A DNA stretch of 64,000 nt. Origin: Pseudonocardia sp. C8. GTDB lineage: Bacteria; Actinomycetota; Actinomycetes; Mycobacteriales; Pseudonocardiaceae. The notes under the pieces were generated by a model that worked only from the letters and a program-made list of their open reading frames with translations, was not told the DNA's origin and searched no databases. The position numbers were made by a program, and so were the translations under genes. Position 1 is the first letter of the stretch. Each line of letters opens with the position of its first letter. Positions 16,299 through 23,901 of this stretch are shown piece by piece. The stretch lies in assembly GCF_014267175.1 (NCBI RefSeq), contig NZ_JACMTR010000001.1, positions 62,001-126,000 of the forward strand, given 5' to 3'.

Positions 16299-17986
16299 GC
16301 ATCTTCGGCAGGCGCCGCCGCCCGGATCCGCGCGGTGCCGGTGTGTTGCTCAGCCAGTTCACCGACCTCGACGGCGTCCCGGTCCGCACGCCCCCCGAGC
16401 CCGAGCACGCTGTCGAGCAGCCCCGGCGCGGGCGCGGCCGGCAGCGGGTCAACCGCCCCACCGGGCCCCGCCAGGGGCACCGCGAGCCCGGCCGCGGGTG
16501 GTCCGCGGTCGACGCCTCGCGGCGGGCCCCGGTCTACCGGGCCACCACCGCCCAGATCGGTGGGCTGTTCCCGCTGCTGGCCTCCAACGGCGTGCCTGCG
16601 GTCGGGGCCCGGCTGGGCTATGACACCCAGTCCGGGGGCGCGTTCTACGTCCATCCCACCGAGTGGGTGCTGCGTGGCATGGTGACCAACCCGAACCTGG
16701 CGATCTTCGGCGAGCCCGGTCGCGGCAAGTCGTCCACGGTGCTGGCCATGATCCTGCGGCTGTCGCAGTTCGGGGTGCGCACCTTGATCTCCGGGGACGT
16801 CAAGGGCGAGTACACGCCGCTGCTGCGCGCGCTCGGCATCACCCCGATCGCGCTCGGTCGGGGGAGCCCGCGCCGGCTCAACGCGCTGGATCTCGGCCCG
16901 ATCCGGGGCCGCTGGGCCGGTTGGGGCGTCGAGCGTCAGCGCGAGGAGCTCACCGGGATCCTGTCGCGCTGGACCCGGTTGCTCACCGCCCTGGCCGAGG
17001 CCCAGGGCTACAGTCCCACGGTCACCGACGAGCTGGTCATCTCGACGGTCTTGCATCGCCTGGTCGGGGCCGCCGACGGCTACAGCGAGCTGCGCCCGAT
17101 CACCATCCCGCAGGTCGTCGACCAGCTCGCCCGCCCCGACGACGACCTGTGGCAGGCCACCCGGTTCGCCTCGCACCGCCAGTTCGTCGACCACACCCGC
17201 CAGATCACCGACGCGCTGTCCAACCTCGTCGTCGGTCCGCTGGCCGGGCTGTTCGACGAGCCCACCAACTTCGACCTGGACTGGGACGCCCCGGTGCAGT
17301 CGATGGACCTGTCGCTGCTGCGCGCCCGCGGTGATGAGGCCATCGCGGTCGCGCTGACCTGCCTCGGCTCGTGGTCGTCGATGATCACCGACCTGCAGGA
17401 CGACGGCGATGTCCGCATCGTCGTCCGCGACGAGGTCTGGCGGCAGATGCGCCTCGGGCTGCGCGCGGTCCAGGCCGTCGACTCGGACCTGCGCCTGTCT
17501 CGGGCCGAACGCAAGGTCCAGCTGCTGGTCATGCACAAGCCCTCCGACCTGCTCTCGGTCGGGGCCGTGGGCTCCCAGGAAGTCTCGATCGCCAAGGACC
17601 TGCTGGCCTTGTGCTCCACCCGGATCCTGCTCGGCCAGTCGACCCGTGTCGGCGACGAACTCGCAGACGAGCTCGGGCTGTCCGAACGCGAGCAGGCGGT
17701 GCTCACCGGGTGGGCGATGGAAGGCCAGGGCCGTGCGCTGTGGAAGCTGGAGAACTCGCCCGGCATGAAGATCCAGACGGTGCTGTCGGCGACCGAACGA
17801 ACCATCTTCGACACCAACGCCGGTCTCCGCACCACCTCCGACACCCCCGACCACGCCACCCCGGGCGCCGGGGGTCGTCGGCCGTGGCTGGTTGCCGTCT
17901 CGGACCACGCCGCCGGTCACACCGACCCTGGCGGGGACACCGGCGCTCCGACCTCGTCGCTCAACGGCACGGCCACGCGTCGGTGA
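16295..17986 (+). CDS. VirB4-like conjugation ATPase
   Basis: 563 aa, starting at the ATG that overlaps the previous stop. After a basic N-terminal stretch, PTEWVLRGMVTNPNLAIFGEPGRGKSS carries the Walker A motif (about 139-147), and VRIVVRDEVWRQM (about 370-382) carries the Walker B Asp-Glu. STRILLGQSTRVGDELADELGLSE and GQGRALWKL are typical VirB4/TraC motifs. It powers substrate transfer and pilus-like assembly at the inner membrane, with the SCO6880-type protein supplying the missing N-terminal half. The last 50 residues are disordered. Confidence 0.88.
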   Translation: MSIFGRRRRPDPRGAGVLLSQFTDLDGVPVRTPPEPEHAVEQPRRGRGRQRVNRPTGPRQGHREPGRGWSAVDASRRAPVYRATTAQIGGLFPLLASNGVPAVGARLGYDTQSGGAFYVHPTEWVLRGMVTNPNLAIFGEPGRGKSSTVLAMILRLSQFGVRTLISGDVKGEYTPLLRALGITPIALGRGSPRRLNALDLGPIRGRWAGWGVERQREELTGILSRWTRLLTALAEAQGYSPTVTDELVISTVLHRLVGAADGYSELRPITIPQVVDQLARPDDDLWQATRFASHRQFVDHTRQITDALSNLVVGPLAGLFDEPTNFDLDWDAPVQSMDLSLLRARGDEAIAVALTCLGSWSSMITDLQDDGDVRIVVRDEVWRQMRLGLRAVQAVDSDLRLSRAERKVQLLVMHKPSDLLSVGAVGSQEVSIAKDLLALCSTRILLGQSTRVGDELADELGLSEREQAVLTGWAMEGQGRALWKLENSPGMKIQTVLSATERTIFDTNAGLRTTSDTPDHATPGAGGRRPWLVAVSDHAAGHTDPGGDTGAPTSSLNGTATRR

Positions 17987-17991
17987 GCTAG

Positions 17992-19134
17992 GTGAACCGG
18001 AGCAAGGGCACCGTCGCGCTCGCGGCCGCGGCCGCGGTGATGGCGTTCCTGGCCGCCACCCTCACCATCGGCATGGCGATGCTGACCGCCGCCGTCGACG
18101 GTTCGCTGCCCGGCGGCGGCTGCGACGGCGACGGCGGCCTCGGCGGCGGGTCGCAGTCGATCGGCGGCAGCGACTGGAACGCCGAGCAGACCGAGAACGC
18201 CGCCACGATCGTCAACATCGTCGTCGGCCGCCAGCTCCCGAAGCGGGCCGCGGTCATCGCGATCTCCACAGCCATCGTCGAGTCGCGGCTGGTCAACGTC
18301 GGACACGGCGACCGGGACTCGCTCGGGCTGTTCCAACAGCGTCCCTCGATGGGCTGGGGCAGCGCGCAGCAGGTTCTCAACCCGGCGCATGCCACCAATA
18401 TCTTCCTCGACCGGCTCGTCGCGCTCTCCGGCTGGGCGACCATGCCCCCGGGCCAGGCCGCGCAGGCCGTGCAGGCCTCGGCCTTCCCGGACCGCTACGC
18501 CCCCCAGGAGGCGCCGGCCGCGGCGTTGGTGGACCGGTTCTGGGTCGGCCCCGATCGCCCCGTCCCGGCGCCCGTCGCACCGGGTGGCCCGAACGTGCAG
18601 CTGGCGTCGTCGGTGTTCGCCTGCCCCGATCAGGGCGGCGCCGGGGTGCCGCTTGCCCCGTCGAACATCGACCCGCGGCGGCTGCCGCCCGGCTTCCCCC
18701 CGCCGAGCGACCCGGCCCAGCGGGCCGCGGTCACCTACGCCCTGGCCCAGCTCGGCAAACCCTACGTGTGGGGAGCCAAGGGCCCGGACAGCTTCGACTG
18801 CTCCGGGCTCATGCTCGCCGCGTGGTCCGCGGCCGGCGTCCCCATCCCGGCCGGCACGGTCAGCCAGAAGACCGCCGGTACCCCCGCCTCGGTCGCGAAC
18901 ATCGCTCCCGGTGACCTGGTGTTCATCCCCGGCTCGATCGGCAGCCCGTCGAACCCGCGCCATGTCGGCATGTACGTCGGGCACGGCTTGGTCGTCAACG
19001 CCTACGACTCCTCCACCGGCGTCGTCGTGCAGCCGCTCTCGGAGTGGGCCGACAAGATCACCCATATCCGGCACATCGCCGGCCCACCTGGCAGGCCGGC
19101 GCCGCCCGCTGCCCTCGCCGAGGCTGCCCCGTGA
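17992..19134 (+). CDS. Exported bifunctional wall hydrolase: transglycosylase-like plus NlpC/P60
   Basis: 380 aa from a GTG at 17992, only 5 bp after the VirB4-like gene. It has an N-terminal membrane helix (VALAAAAAVMAFLAATLTIGMAML). The first domain has AAVIAISTAIVESRLVNVGHGDRDSLGLFQQRPSMGWG, a lysozyme-like pattern with the likely catalytic Glu in IVESR. The second is an NlpC/P60 endopeptidase with Cys about 270 in DSFDCSG, His about 324 in NPRHVGMYVG, and GDLVFI in between. VirB1/TcpG/CwlT-type enzymes with these two domains open the peptidoglycan locally for T4SS assembly. Both catalytic centres look intact. Confidence 0.88.
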   Translation: MNRSKGTVALAAAAAVMAFLAATLTIGMAMLTAAVDGSLPGGGCDGDGGLGGGSQSIGGSDWNAEQTENAATIVNIVVGRQLPKRAAVIAISTAIVESRLVNVGHGDRDSLGLFQQRPSMGWGSAQQVLNPAHATNIFLDRLVALSGWATMPPGQAAQAVQASAFPDRYAPQEAPAAALVDRFWVGPDRPVPAPVAPGGPNVQLASSVFACPDQGGAGVPLAPSNIDPRRLPPGFPPPSDPAQRAAVTYALAQLGKPYVWGAKGPDSFDCSGLMLAAWSAAGVPIPAGTVSQKTAGTPASVANIAPGDLVFIPGSIGSPSNPRHVGMYVGHGLVVNAYDSSTGVVVQPLSEWADKITHIRHIAGPPGRPAPPAALAEAAP

Positions 19135-19177
19135 GCGGGCGCAGCTGCAGGTTCCTGTCGGGGGCAGGTGTTAACCG

Positions 19178-19924
19178 GTGACCATGCCCGCGGACCGGGA
19201 CATCTACGCCGAGCTCGGCCTCAGCTCGGACGCCAGCGCCGAGCAGGTCCGCCGTGCCTACCGCCGTCTGGCGCGGCAGCTGCACCCCGATCTCAACCCG
19301 GATCCGGCTGCGCACGACCAGTTCGCCCAGGTCGCGGCCGCCTACAGAGTGCTGGCCGACCCCGCCTGTCGCGCCCGCTACGACGCTGCCCGCGCCGCCT
19401 GCGAGACCTCTGACGGCCCGGACACCGGGCTCGCAGGCACCGCTGCCGACTCCTCGACCTGCGACGACTACACCCCCGCGGGCGAACCGGTCGCCTATAC
19501 CGACTACACCCCCGCGGACGGCTACGCCCCTCCTCCGTCACCGGTGATACCACCACCGGTGGCCCCGCACCGGCCGCCCGGACCGCGGGCGCCGGCCTGG
19601 GCTGCGAGCCGCACCCCACCGCCCGCGCCGTTTCCTGCGAGCTGGCCCACCGGGCGGATCAACCACCGCCGTCTGCACGGCAGGCTCCTGCTCGCGGTGT
19701 GGCGGCTCGCGCCGCTGCCCGCTCACCGGATCGCGGCCAGCTCCACGATCCTGGCCGTGCTGGCCGCTGCTGGGCTCGCCGCGGCCGCCCTGGACACCCT
19801 GCCGGTTGAAGCCACCGTCATCGGCGGGTTGTCGGGGATCGCGCTGACCTGCTGGGCCATCCGCGCCCTCACCCTGATCACCCTGGACAGACGCACCCGC
19901 CGGACCGCCAAGGGGACACGCTGA
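19178..19924 (+). CDS. Membrane-anchored J-domain (DnaJ-like) protein
   Basis: 248 aa. Residues 5-72 are a J domain: DIYAELGLSSDASAEQVRRAYRRLARQ, HPD at about 36-38, and FAQVAAAYRVLADPACRARYD. The HPD that stimulates Hsp70 ATPase is intact. After a Pro-rich linker, two C-terminal hydrophobic helices (ILAVLAAAGLAAAALDTL and VIGGLSGIALTCWAIRALTLI) should anchor it with the J domain in the cytosol. There is no Gly/Phe or zinc-finger region, so it is a class C type recruiter of host DnaK. Inside the operon it would bring DnaK to the transfer apparatus, for assembly or substrate unfolding. Start at GTG 19178 or ATG 19184. Confidence 0.82.
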   Translation: MTMPADRDIYAELGLSSDASAEQVRRAYRRLARQLHPDLNPDPAAHDQFAQVAAAYRVLADPACRARYDAARAACETSDGPDTGLAGTAADSSTCDDYTPAGEPVAYTDYTPADGYAPPPSPVIPPPVAPHRPPGPRAPAWAASRTPPPAPFPASWPTGRINHRRLHGRLLLAVWRLAPLPAHRIAASSTILAVLAAAGLAAAALDTLPVEATVIGGLSGIALTCWAIRALTLITLDRRTRRTAKGTR

Positions 19925-20685
19925 TGGGCGACCTCATCCCACGGAGCACCCGCCCACCCGCCTCGGCGGCGTCTCCGGCGACCGCACCGGCGGGGCAGGA
20001 CGGGATCGCGCGGATCAACTGGGAGCATGACCGGCCGGTCGGCTGGAACCTGCTTTCCGAGCTCGCCCGGCGGGCCCTCGCCGGCGCCGGCTGGGCCACC
20101 ACCCCAGCGCTGGCGGCGTGGGCGCACGCGCCGACCACCCGCCGCGACCCGGCCGGCGGGTACTGGCGCGACACCGATGCCTGGTGGGTCGACACCACCA
20201 TCCTGCTCACCGTCCGCGCCCGTGAAGCCCTCGACCAGATCGGTACCGGGCGCGACGGCCGCCCTCGGCTGCGGCTCGCCCGCTCCGGCGGCGGGCGCGT
20301 CCAGGTCGCCGCACACGCCCTCACCGGACCGCCGCCGACCGGGCAACGCTGGAGCCGCCCGCAGCGGCCCACCGGGTCGACCGCCGATCCCGGGCCGGTG
20401 CGGATGACCGATGCCGCGATCGAGGTGCTGCCTCGCGCCGTACAGGCCACGATCGGCCGTCCGACCGGGCAGGGCGCGGTCCGGCACTACCCACCCCACG
20501 GCGGCTATCACGAGCAGGTTCACGCCTACCGTCGTGTTTCCCCCACCGAGCTCGTCGTCGTCTCCGCCGTCCGTGAGGCCGGTGCTTTTCCCGACCCGGA
20601 CACCGCGATCGACGCCGCCGACTGGCACATCACGACCTACCACGCCGACGTCGGGCGGCCCTCGCACACGGTGCTGGCGCTGTGA
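19924..20685 (+). CDS. Hypothetical protein of the conjugation operon
   Basis: 253 aa, not recognised. Its ATG overlaps the J-domain gene stop (TGATG). It is soluble, with segments rich in Trp and Tyr (INWEHDRPVGWNLLSELARRAL, PAGGYWRDTDAWWVDTTILL) and a C-terminal half GAVRHYPPHGGYHEQVHAYRRVSPTELVVVSAVREAG. No signal peptide, membrane helix or known motif is visible. Location between the J-protein and the coupling ATPase suggests a transfer accessory role only. Confidence 0.6.
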   Translation: MGDLIPRSTRPPASAASPATAPAGQDGIARINWEHDRPVGWNLLSELARRALAGAGWATTPALAAWAHAPTTRRDPAGGYWRDTDAWWVDTTILLTVRAREALDQIGTGRDGRPRLRLARSGGGRVQVAAHALTGPPPTGQRWSRPQRPTGSTADPGPVRMTDAAIEVLPRAVQATIGRPTGQGAVRHYPPHGGYHEQVHAYRRVSPTELVVVSAVREAGAFPDPDTAIDAADWHITTYHADVGRPSHTVLAL

Positions 20686-20800
20686 CGCCGCGGTCGGTAC
20701 GCGCCATCACGAGGCACTGGGACGTGTCGGTGGACAGCGCACGCAGGACGTACTGCCGGCAATCCCGGTGCGACTCGGACTCGATCGGACGGAGGACGGT

Positions 20801-22690
20801 ATGAACCGCACTGCGATGAACGCCCGCGGCGGCTCGGCTGAGCTCATGTTGCCGGTGACGGCCCTGCTCCTCCTCGGATCCGCGGTGACCGTCGTGGAAG
20901 TCGCAACCGTGCTGACCTGCCTACTCGCCGGATTCCCGGTAGCCCTGCTGGGCGTGGACGACGCCGGGATGCTGGTCCGGTCCTGGCTGGGTGCGTCGCT
21001 CCCTTCGGGCTCGACGGCCGCGTATCTGACCGAACACTCGACTCTGTTCCTGACCTGCGTGGTCATCACGATGGTGCTGCTCGTGTGCGCCGGGACGGTG
21101 GTCGGTCGGTGGTGGTGGCGGCGATGGGCACCGGCGCCGGCCGGGCACGCCACGCGCGACCGGATCCAGCGGGAGCTCTCGCTCGCCGCGGCCCGGCGCG
21201 GCGCGTCTCGTACTCGACCCGGGTTGAGTGAGCCGGAGCGGCGCAGCGCGCCGGGCGGCGAGCTCGGGATTCCGTTCTACCGCTACCGCGGCGCGGAGCT
21301 GTTTGCTCCGTTCAGCAACCTCACCGGCACCATGGCCCCGACCCAGTCCGGCAAGTCCCGCATGGACCTGGTGCACAAGGTCATCGACGCACCCGGGGCG
21401 CTGCTGTGTTCGACCACCAAGCTCGACCTCGTCGAGTTCGCGGCCCTCGCGCGCTCTCGCCGGAGCCTGGCAGGGCCGGTGGTCGTCTTCGACGCTACCG
21501 GGCGACTGGCGTGGCCGGCTCCGCTGCGCTGGTCGCTGATCGAGGGCTGTGAGGACCAGCAGGAAGCCAACCGCCGTGCCTTCACCCTCGTCGAGGCGGC
21601 CGCCGTGCGGGTGGAAGCCGGCGGCGCGGGCAGCGCGGGCAACGACCGGGTGTTCCGGGAGCGGGCCGTGGTCGTGCTGACTGCCTACCTGGTGGCCGCG
21701 GCCGTGTCCGGCGGTGGCGTCGACGACATCCGCGGCTGGGCCACCGAGCCCCCCTCCTCGGGCAACGGGGATGGCCGAGCGGCGCGGCGGTTGCCTGCGG
21801 ACCCGCGCCCTGTGCAGATCCTGCAGCAGGCCGGGCGTAAGGAACTCGCAGCCAACCTGGCCGCGGAGATGGCGCTCGACCCGCGGACCGCGTCCGCGGT
21901 GTGGATGTCGGTGCGTCGTGTCGTCGGGGCGTGGACCGATCCACGGCTGCGCGAGATGTGCAGCCCGCCCCGTGGGGGAGGGCTGGACGTGCGCCGGTTC
22001 ATCGCTCAGGGCGGCTCGCTGTTTCTGGTCGCTGACCAGCAGCAGGCTGCCGAGGCAGTACCGGTGCTGACCGCGTTGGCGGAGCACTGGCTGCGGACCG
22101 CGCAGGAGGTGGCGCTCGACTACCCGGCGCGGCGGATCGACCCACCGGTCACCGCCGTGTTCGATGAGCTCGCCAACGGCACCCCAGTGCCCGCCCTTGC
22201 CCAGGTCGTCAGCGACGCCGCCGGCCGCGGTCTGGTCGTCCACTGGGCGGCCCAGTCGTTGGCGCAGCTCGAACGAATCTTCGGCCCGGTGGGCTATCGC
22301 GAGGTCCTCGACAACACCACCAGCCTCAGTGTATGGGGCGGGATCAAGGACGACCGCACCCTGCAGTGGATCTCCGACCTCTGCTCCACCCATGAACGGC
22401 GACGCTGTCAGCGACAGTTCGACGGACTGTTCAGCCCAGAACGGGTCAGCATAGGTACCGAAACCGCACCAGTGATGCGCGTCGGCGACATCCGCACCCT
22501 CGCACCTGGCCGCGTCTTGGTCCTGCACCGCGGCCTGCCGTGCTTCATCGCTGAGGTCCTCGACGTCACCGTCCGCCCCGACAACAGCGAGATCGGACGT
22601 GACGTGACGATCATACGGGGTCGCGGAGCCATCCCCATCGATAACCGCGGGTACCGAACGCATCCGCATGGTGTTGAGGCACCGGATTAA
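20801..22690 (+). CDS. TraG/VirD4-family type IV coupling protein
   Basis: 629 aa from the ATG at 20801, with GGAGGA just upstream; the open frame continues further but is noncoding there. Two N-terminal membrane helices (LLLLGSAVTVVEVATVLTCLLAGFPVALLG and LFLTCVVITMVLLVCAGTVVG) precede the ATPase. Walker A is APTQSGKSR (about 178-186) and Walker B lies in VTAVFDELANG (about 449-459). QSLAQLERIFG and VWGGIKDDRTLQWISDL are typical of the TraM-recognition/TraD-TraG C-terminal part. It links the relaxase-DNA complex to the channel. No relaxase gene is in the window, so the partner must lie elsewhere. Confidence 0.87.
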   Translation: MNRTAMNARGGSAELMLPVTALLLLGSAVTVVEVATVLTCLLAGFPVALLGVDDAGMLVRSWLGASLPSGSTAAYLTEHSTLFLTCVVITMVLLVCAGTVVGRWWWRRWAPAPAGHATRDRIQRELSLAAARRGASRTRPGLSEPERRSAPGGELGIPFYRYRGAELFAPFSNLTGTMAPTQSGKSRMDLVHKVIDAPGALLCSTTKLDLVEFAALARSRRSLAGPVVVFDATGRLAWPAPLRWSLIEGCEDQQEANRRAFTLVEAAAVRVEAGGAGSAGNDRVFRERAVVVLTAYLVAAAVSGGGVDDIRGWATEPPSSGNGDGRAARRLPADPRPVQILQQAGRKELAANLAAEMALDPRTASAVWMSVRRVVGAWTDPRLREMCSPPRGGGLDVRRFIAQGGSLFLVADQQQAAEAVPVLTALAEHWLRTAQEVALDYPARRIDPPVTAVFDELANGTPVPALAQVVSDAAGRGLVVHWAAQSLAQLERIFGPVGYREVLDNTTSLSVWGGIKDDRTLQWISDLCSTHERRRCQRQFDGLFSPERVSIGTETAPVMRVGDIRTLAPGRVLVLHRGLPCFIAEVLDVTVRPDNSEIGRDVTIIRGRGAIPIDNRGYRTHPHGVEAPD

Positions 22691-23228
22691 CGCGGCGACG
22701 CCATGTCGGGTGTTCGCCGCGGTCTGACCTTCGGCTGGAACAGAAGCAGTCGAGGCACGGCGCATCCACAGCGCTTCGTTGAGAGCAGGGGTGGCCTATG
22801 GTTCGCCCATCTCGCCCTGTGTGCAGTACAGCTGATATGGAGGCTGTTCCTGTCAAGAGGCAGGGCGGGTGGCACCCTTGCAATGGGGTCCGGCGGGGCC
22901 GGGCTGCTGGTAGGCATGTCGTCGCGACGCGCGGTCAGACTGTTATGCGCGGTTTGGTGACCGCATGACCGGAGGTCCGTCGGGGCGCGGTCCGCGAGTT
23001 TGAGGTCGAGCGTGACTCGGCTCCGCGGTGATCGTCACTGGAACTGTGCTGTTCATAGCTGTATCGCGGGTCGCTCCTCGCGCTGCCTGGTCCTGACCCT
23101 CGCTGGGATCTGTGCCGCCGGCCGGGTTCAGCCCGCGGCGTCTGTGGATCATGATGGGCTGCACTCTCGAGCACGGCCTTGCTCAGCACCAGCGGGCCAG
23201 CTCGCCCCGCAGCCTCTAACGGGGCCGC
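22691..23228. other. 538 bp without a convincing gene
   Basis: Spacer between the end of the conjugation operon and the convergent FCD regulator. Short frames exist on both strands, but none has a ribosome binding site together with recognisable sequence. Composition is mixed, and I see no clear terminator, repeat or RNA gene. Confidence 0.5.
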
Positions 23229-23885
23229 TCACAGGTTTCCGACGAGTAGGCGCCCGGTCCGTTCGAGGTGATTACGCATCGCCGCCTCCGCTGTGTCTCC
23301 GTCGCGGGCCAACACCGCCTCGACGATCGGCTGGTGTTCGGCGACGATTTCGTCGAGCGTTCGACCGCTAGCGGTGGTAGGTGGCCCGAGGAGCGCGGTG
23401 ATGCCACGCAGATGCTCGATGATTGACGCCGCACGTGCGTTCTTCGCTGCGCGGAGCAGCCGGTCGTGAAATGCCCGGTCGGCTTGCCAGAAGAGGGTCT
23501 CGTCGTCGTCTGTCAGGGCAGCCGCCATGCGGGTGAGCGCTTCTCGAAGGCTGGCGTGGTCCGCTTCGGTTCCGTCTTGGGCAGCGCGGCGGGCCGCCGG
23601 CGGTTCGAGCGCAAGGCGAATCTCGATGATCTCTTCGATGTCATGTGGCGTCGGCAGGACGATCTGGAAGCCGCGATTGCGGGCGATCCTGACCAACCCC
23701 GCTTCGGCCAGCTGCAACAGAGCCTCGCGGACCGGACTGCGGGAGACCCCGAGCAGCTCGGACAACTGGTATACGGAGTACGTCTTATCGGGAACGAGTT
23801 CGCCGGCGGCGACACCGACACGGACCGCCTGAGCCACGGCAGCAGCCAGTGTTGGCGCCTCCGACGGTAACTCAAGCCTAGCCAC
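23229..23885 (-). CDS. FCD-domain GntR-family regulator
   Basis: 218 aa. The winged helix reads VAQAVRVGVAAGELVPDKTYSVYQLSELLGVSRSPVREALLQLAEAGLVRI (about 14-64). The FCD ligand-binding domain shows the Asp/His metal-ligand pattern (AFHDRLL, AEHQPIVEAV, AMRNHLERT). FCD regulators typically sense small carboxylic acids. GTG 23885 is chosen because it lies 7 nt after a -10-like hexamer; the ATG at 23903 would overlap the neighbour's start. It is divergent from, and shares a palindrome with, the flavoprotein gene at 23902, which is almost certainly its target. Confidence 0.85.
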   Translation of the reverse strand: MARLELPSEAPTLAAAVAQAVRVGVAAGELVPDKTYSVYQLSELLGVSRSPVREALLQLAEAGLVRIARNRGFQIVLPTPHDIEEIIEIRLALEPPAARRAAQDGTEADHASLREALTRMAAALTDDDETLFWQADRAFHDRLLRAAKNARAASIIEHLRGITALLGPPTTASGRTLDEIVAEHQPIVEAVLARDGDTAEAAMRNHLERTGRLLVGNL

Positions 23886-23886
23886 A

Positions 23887-23900
23887 GGTAACATGTTACC
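23887..23900. promoter_or_regulatory. 14-bp perfect palindrome, shared divergent promoter/operator
   Basis: GGTAACATGTTACC is a perfect palindrome. Each strand contains TAACAT, a -10-like TAnnnT hexamer, and in both directions exactly 7 nt separate the hexamer from the start codon (ATG 23902 rightward, GTG 23885 leftward). This predicts two leaderless transcripts. A third half-site, GGTAAC, lies at 23866-23871, 21 bp (two helical turns) from the left half. The palindrome is the probable operator of the FCD regulator encoded next to it. Confidence 0.65.
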
Positions 23901-23901
23901 C

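Noticed and set aside
15926..17920. 664-codon leftward frame opposite the VirB4-like gene
   Set aside because: Shadow frame produced by GC-biased third positions; the opposite strand has Walker motifs and tight operon overlaps.
20921..22765. 614-codon leftward frame opposite the coupling protein
   Set aside because: No domain, and it overlaps the full TraG/VirD4-type gene on the plus strand.
22900..23220. Possible tRNA or attachment site between the transfer operon and the FCD regulator
   Set aside because: No cloverleaf-compatible arms, T-loop GTTC motif or flanking direct repeat could be assembled.
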